From: CAYTRP01 sp964625145
Lineage (GTDB): Bacteria > Sumerlaeota > Sumerlaeia > SLMS01 > JAHLLQ01
Length of the DNA stretch: 14,229 nucleotides
NCBI GenBank assembly: GCA_964625145.1
Contig: CAZVAQ010000087.1
Span: 1 to 14,229, forward strand
Reading direction: 5' to 3'
In this document: piece after piece, positions 7,896 through 14,229 of the stretch
How positions within the stretch are numbered: the stretch's first letter is position 1
Layout of the letters: the number at the start of each line of letters is the position of its first letter
The notes under the pieces: model-generated
What the model was told of the DNA's origin: nothing
Database searches by the model: none
The model's input: only the letters and a program-made list of their open reading frames with translations
Made by a program: the position numbers and the translations under genes

Positions 7896-8687
7896 ATGAT
7901 TCGATTCCTGTTCACACTGATGTCGGTGATCCTCCTCGCCGCGGGCTGTGGGGGGCGCTCGCCCCAACCCTTGTCCGTCGACCGGCCGGAAGCGACCGTG
8001 GGCGTCCTGCAATTGGCTGGAAGCCCGGATGGGACCGCGGCGCTCAGTGAGGATGATCTGCTGGCGCGCCATCGCAATCGCGAGACGCTGCTGCTGGCGG
8101 GGGAGAATGCCGAGCAGGTTGGCGTGACGAAGCGTGATGGCTCGGCGGGTCTGGCCCTGGTGCCGGACATGGTGATCATGACGGGGCTGGAGACGGAAGG
8201 CGATTTCCTCGACTTGCTCTCCCGCGCCCGTACTGCGCGAGTGCGCTGGGCCTTGGGAGTTCCCGAAGGCACCACCGTGACCGTGCAGCCGGAGTTTGGC
8301 GATGTGACCTGCTCGGAGGGAGCGGTGCCGGCGCTGATCGTGGATCTGGATCGCGCGCGCTGGGGGCGCGGGGGACAAGCCGTGCGCGAGGCGCGCCTGA
8401 CGCGCCTGACCCGCGGTGCCGTCTTCTCGCTGGAGTTGGGGCATGTGGTGTTCGCCCCCTTGCGGGGTGAGGATGCGCCGGACGAGACTGTGCTGGAGCA
8501 GGCCCTCTTTGGCGACTTGTTCAAGGCATTGCTGGCGCGGCCGACCAATCCGGTCGTGGAGCGGAGCGGCGATGTCGCCGGCAGCATGTGGGTGCTGACG
8601 CTTGACCGCCGGACGCTACTACTCCCAGCCCCCGGGGGCATGGCGTTCAGCAATGCGCTGATCGAACGAAGACTCAACCAGGACTGA
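7896..8687 (+). CDS. Predicted lipoprotein of unknown function
   Basis: I do not recognise this 263-aa protein. From ATG 7896 it begins with a short basic start, a hydrophobic stretch and a lipobox LLAAGC with Cys18, so it is probably exported and lipid-anchored. The mature part has no clear repeat, membrane segment or enzyme motif; a DFLDLLSRARTARVRWALGVP stretch (103-123) and a Gly-rich W-containing part near 150-160 are the most distinct. No strong Shine-Dalgarno precedes ATG 7896. The frame stays open upstream into ftsQ, but the lipobox fixes the likely start. The permease starts 6 nt after its stop, so the two are probably co-transcribed. It does not look like a typical large substrate-binding protein of peptide transporters, being too short and lacking the usual pattern. 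Confidence 0.75.
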   Translation: MIRFLFTLMSVILLAAGCGGRSPQPLSVDRPEATVGVLQLAGSPDGTAALSEDDLLARHRNRETLLLAGENAEQVGVTKRDGSAGLALVPDMVIMTGLETEGDFLDLLSRARTARVRWALGVPEGTTVTVQPEFGDVTCSEGAVPALIVDLDRARWGRGGQAVREARLTRLTRGAVFSLELGHVVFAPLRGEDAPDETVLEQALFGDLFKALLARPTNPVVERSGDVAGSMWVLTLDRRTLLLPAPGGMAFSNALIERRLNQD

Positions 8688-8693
8688 AGCACG

Positions 8694-9539
8694 ATGAGTG
8701 ACTTCCACGATTTCTGGCGGCGGTTCCGTCGCAACACACTGGCGATGCTGGGATTGATCGTGGTGATTGGATTGGTGCTGACGGCGCTCGCGTCCTTGGT
8801 CGTGGCGCCATATGACAAGGTTGTGGCCCAGGATTTTCCCAGCACCCTGCAGCCGCCCAGCCTGGCGCATCCGATGGGGACCGACCAATTGGGGCGCGAC
8901 GTGTTGCTGCGGGTGTTGTATGCCTCGCGCACATCCCTGCTCGTCGGGTTCACCGTGGTGTTGATCGGCATGACGGTGGGCACGTCGCTGGGGCTGCTGG
9001 CGGGGTATCTTGGCGGCTGGGTTGATTCGGTGATCTCGCGCTTCAGCGATGTCATGCTGGCGTTTCCGTTCCTGTTGATGGCGATCGCGGTGACGGCCGC
9101 GCTGGGGCCGTCGCTATGGAATTTGATCATCGCGCTGGGCGTTGCGACATTTCCATCCTACACGCGACTCGTGCGTGGCAGCGTGTTGGCGATCAAGGCG
9201 GAGCAATTCGTGGACGCGGCCCAGTCCATCGGCGTGGGCAAGGTGCGCATCATGCTGCGGCACATCCTGCCGAACCTGATGGGGACGCTGCTGGTCTATG
9301 GGACGCTGCGTGTGTCGACGGCGATCCTTGCGGAGTCGGGCTTGAGTTTCCTGGGCCTCGGCGCGCAACCGCCGGAGCCGACGTGGGGGAACATGCTGTC
9401 GGACGCGCGCGAGTACCTGCTCTTCTATCGCTGGCTGCCGTTGTTTCCGGGCCTGGCCATCCTGGTGACGGTGCTGGGTTTCAACCTGCTGGGGGATGGC
9501 CTGCGCGACATCCTGGACCCGCGGCTCAGGGACGTTTAG
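8694..9539 (+). CDS. ABC transporter permease, DppC/OppC family
   Basis: Inner-membrane permease subunit of a peptide/nickel-type ABC importer. The 281-aa protein shows the OppC_N-type start with a first membrane segment (about 15-37), the loop motif HPMGTDQLGRDVLLRVLYASR (59-79), a core with several membrane segments, the EAA-type ATPase contact loop (EQFVDAAQSIG, 170-180, then RHILPN, 189-194), and the family ending FNLLGDGLRDILDPRLR (263-279). Length matches the family (about 280-300). ATG 8694 has AGGA at 8680-8683. No DppB partner, ATPase or binding protein is in the window, so substrate cannot be assigned. It follows the lipoprotein at 6 nt, at the ftsQ-distal end of the dcw segment. 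Confidence 0.93.
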   Translation: MSDFHDFWRRFRRNTLAMLGLIVVIGLVLTALASLVVAPYDKVVAQDFPSTLQPPSLAHPMGTDQLGRDVLLRVLYASRTSLLVGFTVVLIGMTVGTSLGLLAGYLGGWVDSVISRFSDVMLAFPFLLMAIAVTAALGPSLWNLIIALGVATFPSYTRLVRGSVLAIKAEQFVDAAQSIGVGKVRIMLRHILPNLMGTLLVYGTLRVSTAILAESGLSFLGLGAQPPEPTWGNMLSDAREYLLFYRWLPLFPGLAILVTVLGFNLLGDGLRDILDPRLRDV

Positions 9540-9540
9540 A

Positions 9541-9575
9541 AATTATGAGTTATGAATTATGAATTTTGAATAATA
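9541..9575. repeat. AT-rich heptamer array AATTATG, five units
   Basis: Units start at 9541, 9548, 9555, 9562 and 9569: AATTATG, AGTTATG, AATTATG, AATTTTG and AATAATA. The array starts one base after the permease stop and is strikingly AT-rich against the local background. TAATAAT at 9571-9577 could serve as a -10 element, but no good -35 is present. The same unit recurs at 11465-11492. Confidence 0.92.
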
Positions 9576-9678
9576 ATGTGACTGCGGCTTGATACTTGGG
9601 CCTGGCCGGGCGCGGCTTGCGCCGATGTGCGCGATGGGGCTTGACCCTGGGCGAGGTGCGATGCCCATGCTCCGGCAC

Positions 9679-9884
9679 TCACGGGTTCGTGTTGGCGGCG
9701 GCCATGTCGCCTGCACGAGGCAAGAGGGAATCCGGTGCGAATCCGGAGCTGCCCCGCAGCGGTGAGTGGGAACGAAGACCGCCAAGAGCACTGGGACGGG
9801 ATGGTCCCGGGAAGCGGCGGTTGACAGGAAAGCCGGCGCGTCAAGGCGCCGGAAATGCCCACAAGTCCGAAGACCTGCCTGTGA
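9679..9884 (+). promoter_or_regulatory. Cobalamin (B12) riboswitch aptamer
   Basis: Strong match by eye to the cobalamin riboswitch family. The core reads AGAGGGAA (9723-9730), then TCCGG/CCGGA around TGCGAAT (9731-9747), then GCTGCCCCGCAGC (9748-9760), close to the E. coli btuB leader. The 3' B12 box AGTCCGAAGACCTGCC spans 9864-9879. TCACGGG (9679-9685) can pair with CCTGTGA (9878-9884), one G-U pair, to close P1. Family knowledge: these bind adenosyl- or methylcobalamin and usually repress B12 transport or synthesis genes. Here the next gene, 280 nt downstream, encodes a secreted protein. The full RNA may begin some tens of bases earlier. Confidence 0.93.
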
Positions 9885-10163
9885 CCTGACGGCAACACGA
9901 CCGTCGGGGATGTTCGACGAGGCTTTCGCGGGAAAGGCCGGTCGGATCACAGGCAGTGCGGCATACCGCTGACCGGCGGAACGCATCCAGCCCAGGATTC
10001 CCACCACCAACTTTCCAAACGCCAAAGCCTGGTCCGCTCGCGGGGGCGGCTGTCGGACGATGCGGCGCGATTCGACCGTGTCGGCGCACAGGTGTCTTCC
10101 TCCGCGAGGGTTGGCCCACCGGCCGTGGGGCCGGTGTGAATCCAAAGGCGGAGCGGCAAAACC
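9885..10163 (+). promoter_or_regulatory. Long leader and probable expression platform
   Basis: The 279 nt between aptamer and start codon carry several inverted repeats. TCACAGGCAG (9947-9956) is perfectly complementary to 9875-9884, the 3' end of the B12 box and P1. Between them CGACCG (9898-9903) can pair with CGGTCG (9939-9944). No hairpin followed by a T-run is seen, so control of translation or Rho-type termination is likelier than intrinsic termination. No open frame here looks coding. This reading is inference from complementarity in G+C-rich sequence, where chance pairing is common. Confidence 0.5.
10100..10153 (+). promoter_or_regulatory. Hairpin that could hide the ribosome binding site
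   Basis: CTCCGC (10100-10105) pairs with GCGGAG (10148-10153), which includes the GGAG Shine-Dalgarno (10150-10153) 10 nt before ATG 10164. Inside, TTGG (10111-10114) pairs with CCAA (10142-10145), and CACCGGCC (10117-10124) pairs with GGCCGGTG (10129-10136) around GTGG. An alternative partner, TCGCGGGGG (10038-10046), can pair with 10099-10107 and would free the site. Both are sequence-level predictions. Confidence 0.45.
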
Positions 10164-11459
10164 ATGATGGCAAGTGATTGCAGGGTAATCAGTGGCAGGA
10201 CAACAGCATGGCTGATGACGGGAACGTTGGTGCTGATGACCAACACGGCACCGGCCCAATTCACGGGTGTGGCCAATCCCGGCGAGTTTGACGAAGTGGC
10301 TTACTGGGTCGGCAACGGAAGCAACTCGGCGGCCGTGGTGATCGATTTCCATGATGGCAAGGTGGCGCACAGCTACGGTTGGGGCGTCCGGTGGGACGGC
10401 GTGCTCAACGGCGAGGATGCGTTGCGCATGGTGGTGCAGGCCGACCCCCGGCTTGAATGGAACACCCAGCAGTTCGCGTTTGGGTTGGCGGTTTACGGCA
10501 TGCACTTCGACGCCAATGGGACCGGCGGCGCCTTTGAGTTCACCGGCTCCGACGGCGGAACGGTGGAAGACCCCGAGGACCACCTGCAGAATGGTTTCCT
10601 CACGGACGGTTTCTGGGCCTTTTACTCGACGGAGGAATCGCCGACGCTGGAGCCATGGCAGGATTCGATGGTCGGTGCGGGGGGGCGCTTTCTCTCCGAC
10701 GGTTCGTGGGACGGATGGGCGTTTGCGCCCGGTTATGTGATGAATGCGCCGCGCAATCCGGTGCAGTGGGTGCAACCGCCCGTGCCCTATCTGGAGAGCA
10801 TCACGCTGACCGACTTCACCACGTCCGCGCCGCAGGGCTTCACCACCCAGCCCGTCGTGAGCGTTGAATTCACCGGCGCGTATGGAGAGGAGATTCGCCT
10901 GTCGGAGACAAGCGGCGGCGGCGATTGGATCGCGCTGGACGGCGAGCCTCTGACCTTTGTGCTGTCTGCCGGTGATGGCGAGAAGACCGTGTACGCGACC
11001 CTGCGTCGCGAGGGCGTGCTCTCCGGTCAGGTCAGCGCCACGATTCATCTGGCCAGCGGATACAACTTCCCAACGATCGTGCTCCCAATGAGGAACCCGG
11101 TGGTGACCGATCACCTGGTGTTTGATGTGACATACGAGGAGCCGACAGCCGGTGCCCTGCTGAACGAATCGTTCGCGATCATCGGCACGCTGGCTGGAAG
11201 TGCAGAATTCGACACTGCCATCGATGAAGATCCGAGCCATCGGCTCATCGTGCGTCTTGCCGACGCGGAGGTGGACGGTTCGTTGGGCATCAGCGCGCCG
11301 GTCCTTGACGGCGCAGGCAACCGCGTCGCCACGATCAACTCCGCCACCTACGGCATCGTGAACGGCACGGCGCAGTATGAACGCGGCGATTACAACATGG
11401 ACGGCGTGGTGAACGTCGAGGACGTGACGGCGCTGGCGAATGACATCGTGAACAGGTAG
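10164..11459 (+). CDS. Secreted protein with dockerin/EF-hand-like C-terminus, under a B12 riboswitch
   Basis: Exported protein of 431 aa without an assigned family. Residues 1-31 look like a signal peptide: charged start, hydrophobic stretch about 15-26, likely cleavage after APA (29-31). The N-terminal domain (about 45-200) has YWVGNGSNSAAVVIDFHDG (47-65), YGWGVRWDG (71-79) and GEDALRMVVQADPRL (83-97). I recall similar patterns in secreted proteins near cobalamin riboswitches but cannot verify it. The middle (about 210-400) looks like beta-rich adhesive domains. The C-terminus has one EF-hand/dockerin-type calcium loop (D409-x-N411-x-D413-G-V415, then D420), which may anchor or sort the protein. 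GGAG lies 10 nt before ATG 10164. The propeller gene follows 46 nt after the stop with no terminator visible. Confidence 0.8.
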   Translation: MMASDCRVISGRTTAWLMTGTLVLMTNTAPAQFTGVANPGEFDEVAYWVGNGSNSAAVVIDFHDGKVAHSYGWGVRWDGVLNGEDALRMVVQADPRLEWNTQQFAFGLAVYGMHFDANGTGGAFEFTGSDGGTVEDPEDHLQNGFLTDGFWAFYSTEESPTLEPWQDSMVGAGGRFLSDGSWDGWAFAPGYVMNAPRNPVQWVQPPVPYLESITLTDFTTSAPQGFTTQPVVSVEFTGAYGEEIRLSETSGGGDWIALDGEPLTFVLSAGDGEKTVYATLRREGVLSGQVSATIHLASGYNFPTIVLPMRNPVVTDHLVFDVTYEEPTAGALLNESFAIIGTLAGSAEFDTAIDEDPSHRLIVRLADAEVDGSLGISAPVLDGAGNRVATINSATYGIVNGTAQYERGDYNMDGVVNVEDVTALANDIVNR

Positions 11460-11464
11460 TTTTT

Positions 11465-11492
11465 AATTATGAATTCTGAATTATGAATTAAG
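11465..11492. repeat. AT-rich heptamer array AATTATG, four units
   Basis: Units at 11465, 11472, 11479 and 11486 read AATTATG, AATTCTG, AATTATG and AATTAAG. It fills most of the 46-base gap between the two secreted-protein genes and runs into the Shine-Dalgarno of the second. It is the same unit, in the same orientation, as the array at 9541-9575. Confidence 0.92.
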
Positions 11493-11505
11493 AAAGGTGG
11501 GAGTG

Positions 11506-12846
11506 ATGCATCGGTGGCTGCTTTCCTGGATGATGGTGGTTTTGGGGGTTGGGAGTGTTTCTGGGGGGGAGGTGTTCGAGGATCCGGTGCCTGTGACGGA
11601 TTCGGCGGCGAATTACCGCATGACGCGGAACCCTTCGCGCCAGGCGGCGTTCGATTCCGAGGGTACCTTGCATGCCGTGTGGTGGTCGGGAACCTTGTCC
11701 ACCGCGCCGGAAACGCCGTCGGAGGTTTTTTACGCATCCTGGTCGCGCGGGATTGGTTGGTCGGCGCCGCAGACGGTGGATGATTCGTACATCGAAGGGG
11801 ACGTTCGCGTCGGTGGGCGCCAACCATCCCTGACACTAACCGATGATGGCGCCGTGTGGGTCGTGTGGCAGGACCATCGCCATTGCCGCGGCGGCGTTCC
11901 CTACAGTTGGATCGACAACGTGGAGGTCTACGCGGATGTGAAGCCGCCGGGGGGCAGCTTCTCGACAACCGACATTCGGCTTACCACGACGGTCGCGGAG
12001 CACTTTGGCGACAACGCCTACTCGCCGCGCATACTCGCCGGGCCGGATGGGGCAATGCGCGTCATCTGGTACGACTTTCACTTCAACTCCGGTGTCGCGG
12101 ATCTGTTCCTCAAGGACGCGCCCGCGGGCGGAGCCTTTGATCTGGACGAAAGCATGACTGACATGCGGCGCACGCGATTCGAGGATCGCCCGCCCAACCC
12201 TCCGTTCGGTCCGGCATCGTTGACACAACCGGAACTTGTCGCGACGGACGAGGCTTGGTTCGCCGTGTGGTCGGAGGGTGTCGGCTTGCCGGCGTCGCTG
12301 TGGTTGGCGGCGATTCCCGAAGACGGACTGCTGAGCGCGCCGTTGCTGGTCGGTTCGCTCACGGATGGATACACCAATCCGGCGAGCGTGCGCGCGGAGG
12401 CGGATGGTTCGCTTTGGATTGGGTGGACGGATCGCAGGTCGGAAGTCTCGCGCGTGATGCTGCGACGTCGCAATGCCTCCACGGGTTTGCTCGAGAATTC
12501 CTGGCTTGTGACCGACGGCAGCCAACGCGCGGAGGCGATAGCCTTCGAGCTGGACAGTCAGGGGCTCATCCACGCCGTGTGGGTCGAGGTGGAATCCTAC
12601 CTGCAAAATCGCATTCGCTATGCGGTGCTGGATCCCGTCACGCGGACCATCGTGCGCGAGGAGCTGGTGACGCCGGAGACGGGCGCGTGGGTGAAGCCGT
12701 GCGTGGTGCTGGACGGCAATGATGTGCCGCATGTGCTATTCGGGGAGTTTTTCGGCGACGCGCCGGCCGACACCGGCGACATCTGGTTCGCGGCAGGGGT
12801 TGCGCCGGAGCCGGGAGTGAGTGGAGATTTCTGGAGTTTCTTCTAG
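11506..12846 (+). CDS. Secreted seven-bladed beta-propeller-like protein
   Basis: Exported 446-aa protein with no catalytic motif I recognise. Residues 1-20 form a signal peptide (MHRWLLSWMMVVLGVGSVSG). Seven similar strands recur: GTLHAVWW (53-60), GAVWVVWQD (115-123), GAMRVIWYD (182-190), AWFAVWSE (250-257), GSLWIGWTDR (301-310), GLIHAVWVE (353-361) and VPHVLFGE (407-414). This spacing of about 50-65 residues suggests a seven-bladed, BNR/sialidase-like propeller. Classic sialidase Asp boxes (SxDxGxTW) are missing, so an enzyme role is not supported and binding is likelier. ATG 11506 was chosen over GTG 11497 because AAAGG at 11493-11497 lies 8 nt upstream. It probably shares the B12-regulated transcript. 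A role in B12 or cobinamide capture is inference. Confidence 0.82.
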   Translation: MHRWLLSWMMVVLGVGSVSGGEVFEDPVPVTDSAANYRMTRNPSRQAAFDSEGTLHAVWWSGTLSTAPETPSEVFYASWSRGIGWSAPQTVDDSYIEGDVRVGGRQPSLTLTDDGAVWVVWQDHRHCRGGVPYSWIDNVEVYADVKPPGGSFSTTDIRLTTTVAEHFGDNAYSPRILAGPDGAMRVIWYDFHFNSGVADLFLKDAPAGGAFDLDESMTDMRRTRFEDRPPNPPFGPASLTQPELVATDEAWFAVWSEGVGLPASLWLAAIPEDGLLSAPLLVGSLTDGYTNPASVRAEADGSLWIGWTDRRSEVSRVMLRRRNASTGLLENSWLVTDGSQRAEAIAFELDSQGLIHAVWVEVESYLQNRIRYAVLDPVTRTIVREELVTPETGAWVKPCVVLDGNDVPHVLFGEFFGDAPADTGDIWFAAGVAPEPGVSGDFWSFF

Positions 12847-13028
12847 GAGGAGGAGGGGGAGGTTTACCGCGGAGGCACGGAGAAAACGGAGGGGGAATCT
12901 TCGTCACAGATGGGAAAGATGAACACAGATGGATGATGTGGAGAGAAGGCCGGGGTTGATTCGCTGAAATATGCTGTTCTGCCATGGGAAGTCAGATTGG
13001 TGTTGGCGAATCGGGAAGGAGAACCACC
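12847..13028. repeat. Intergenic gap with degenerate 8-10-base repeats
   Basis: The gap starts with a GGA triplet run (12846-12860). CGGAG cores then recur at 12870, 12878 and 12887, and AGATG cores at 12908, 12917 and 12927, in two differently worded arrays of period about 8-10. No gene, terminator or clear promoter is seen. AAGGAG at 13016-13021 serves the next gene. Confidence 0.6.
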
Positions 13029-14186
13029 ATGCGCATCCTCGTTTCGTTCGACAAGTTCAAGGGTTCGCTTTCCGCGCGGGAGGCGTGTGCGATTGCACGC
13101 GCGGAGTTGGAAGCAAAGGGGCACGCAGTCGTGGAGGCGCCGTTGACTGATGGGGGAGATGGCTTTGCGGAACTGCTGACGCGGGCGCTGGATGGTGAGT
13201 GGACGCCGCTGACTGTCGAGGGGCCCTTGGGTACTCCGGTGCAGGCGCATGTCGGCACGGTGGACGCCACGGCGATTCCGCGGCCGGCGCGGTTGATTGG
13301 CGAACTGCCCGATACCGGACGCGTGGCGTTGGTGGACATTGCATCATCCAGCGGCATCGTGTTGGTGCGCGAAGCGGACCGCAATCCATGGAAGACGACC
13401 ACGCGTGGATTGGGAGAGTTGATTGCAGAGGTTGCGCGGCGCGATGCGTCGGCGATCCTTGTCGGGCTTGGCGGGAGCGCCACCAGCGATCTTGCGCTGA
13501 ATGCCTTGTGCGCGCTGGGGCTCCGCGCGCGATTGCGCTCGGGTGACATTGTGGAGCGCGTGCCGCCGGCGATGTGGCCGCATGTGGTGGCGCTGCACGG
13601 AAAGATCATGGGCGACATCCCACCGGTTCGGTTGGCGTGCGATGTGACGAACCCCTTGCTGGGACCTCGCGGTGCGGTTGGTGCGTTTGCTCCGCAGAAG
13701 GGATTGCGCGCCGAGGATGCGCGCGCGCTGGAGAATCAAACAAGGCGCATGGCCATGATGCTTGCGGATCATGTTGGTGCGCCGCATGCCTTGATGGAGG
13801 AACCCGGCGCGGGGGCGGCCGGCGGCGCGGGTTTTGGCCTGCGCGCGGCGATGAATGCGCAATTGGTGCCGGGCTTTGATCTCGTGGCGGAATGGCTGAG
13901 CATTCCGCAGGCGCTGGACGCGGCGGATTTGTTGATCACGGGCGAGGGACGCTTCGACCGATCGAGCCTGGAAGGCAAGGGCCCCGGGGCGTTGATCCAA
14001 ATGGCCCACGAACGCGGCGTGCCTGTTCGAGTATTTGCCGGCTCTGTCGAGGAGGAAGCAGTGGAAGAATTGGTGGCATCCCACGGCGAAGACGCCGTGG
14101 TCCGCATCGTGCCGCCGGGACAATCAATGGAAGAGGCGATGAAGCGGGCGGGGGAGAACCTGCGGCAAGCGATTGCAGCGGGTTGA
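13029..14186 (+). CDS. Glycerate kinase (GlxK/GarK family)
   Basis: Cytoplasmic kinase that phosphorylates D-glycerate with ATP, feeding glycolate/glyoxylate or serine breakdown into glycolysis. The protein is 385 aa from ATG 13029, the usual length of the family (about 380). Motifs: SFDKFKGSLSAREA (6-19), TDGGDG (42-47), GLGGSATSD (near 143-151), CDVTNPLLGPRGAVGAFAPQKG (near 205-226), PGAGAAGGAGFG (near 261-272) and DLLITGEGRFDRSSLEGKGPG (near 302-322). AAGGAG at 13016-13021 lies 7 nt before ATG 13029, preferred over an upstream in-frame ATG at 12984. It follows a repeat-filled gap and shows no functional link to the B12 genes. Whether the product is 2- or 3-phosphoglycerate is not decided by sequence alone. 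Confidence 0.95.
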   Translation: MRILVSFDKFKGSLSAREACAIARAELEAKGHAVVEAPLTDGGDGFAELLTRALDGEWTPLTVEGPLGTPVQAHVGTVDATAIPRPARLIGELPDTGRVALVDIASSSGIVLVREADRNPWKTTTRGLGELIAEVARRDASAILVGLGGSATSDLALNALCALGLRARLRSGDIVERVPPAMWPHVVALHGKIMGDIPPVRLACDVTNPLLGPRGAVGAFAPQKGLRAEDARALENQTRRMAMMLADHVGAPHALMEEPGAGAAGGAGFGLRAAMNAQLVPGFDLVAEWLSIPQALDAADLLITGEGRFDRSSLEGKGPGALIQMAHERGVPVRVFAGSVEEEAVEELVASHGEDAVVRIVPPGQSMEEAMKRAGENLRQAIAAG

Positions 14187-14207
14187 ATGGGCGGACGTGA
14201 GGACTCC

Positions 14208-14229
14208 GTGGACGCAGTGGACAGGGTGG
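14208..14229. repeat. Nonamer array GTGGACNNN at window end
   Basis: GTGGAC at 14208 and 14217 and GTGG at 14226 keep an exact 9-base period, and the array runs off the window. It lies 21 bases after the glycerate kinase stop. Confidence 0.6.

Noticed and set aside
6837..9130. Long open frames on the - strand opposite ftsQ, the lipoprotein and the permease
   Set aside because: They are Arg/Pro/Ser/His-rich, show no motifs and lie opposite well-supported genes. They are expected shadows in G+C-rich DNA.
9596..9972. Small open frames inside the riboswitch leader
   Set aside because: They overlap the structured aptamer and their translations show no protein-like pattern.
9957..10163. Second complete cobalamin riboswitch
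   Set aside because: Only the GGTGNGAATCC core is repeated. The AGGGAA lead and the GACCTGCC B12 box are missing, so I kept it only as a motif copy.
11506..12846. Sialidase assignment for the propeller protein
   Set aside because: No Asp boxes or catalytic Arg triad were recognisable, so only the fold is supported.

Overview
This G+C-rich window appears to come from the chromosome of a diderm bacterium. The lineage cannot be fixed from sequence alone. A dockerin-like tail on a secreted protein, a B12 riboswitch in front of secreted proteins, and gaps filled with short tandem repeats suggest an environmental lineage, perhaps PVC-like or a neighbouring candidate phylum. That placement is inference.

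Region 1 (about 1-7800) is the middle of a division and cell wall (dcw) cluster, all on the + strand: murD, ftsW, murG, murC, murB, ftsQ. Together these make UDP-MurNAc (MurB), add L-Ala (MurC) and D-Glu (MurD), build lipid II (MurG), polymerise it at the septum (FtsW) and scaffold the divisome (FtsQ). murG/murC (ATGA) and murC/murB (13 nt) overlap and look translationally coupled. The slot often held by ddl between murB and ftsQ is instead a 408-base stretch with no convincing gene. ftsA and ftsZ do not follow ftsQ.

Region 2 (about 7800-9540) holds a predicted lipoprotein of unknown function and, 6 nt downstream, a DppC/OppC-type ABC permease. No partner permease, ATPase or binding protein is present in the window.

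Region 3 (about 9540-12850) is the most interesting part. A 624-base leader carries a clear cobalamin riboswitch aptamer. A downstream strand could disrupt its closing stem, and a hairpin could hide the ribosome binding site. The leader precedes a secreted protein with a dockerin/EF-hand-like C-terminus and then a secreted protein with seven propeller-blade motifs. I propose a B12-regulated extracellular pair, loosely analogous to BtuG-type surface B12 capture in Bacteroidetes. Direct B12 binding is untested.

Region 4 (about 12850-14229) is a repeat-bearing gap followed by a class I-type glycerate kinase.

Most intergenic gaps contain short degenerate tandem repeats with a period of 7 (or 14) or about 9, each with a different unit. 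Two copies of the same AT-rich heptamer array bracket the riboswitch and first secreted gene in the same orientation.
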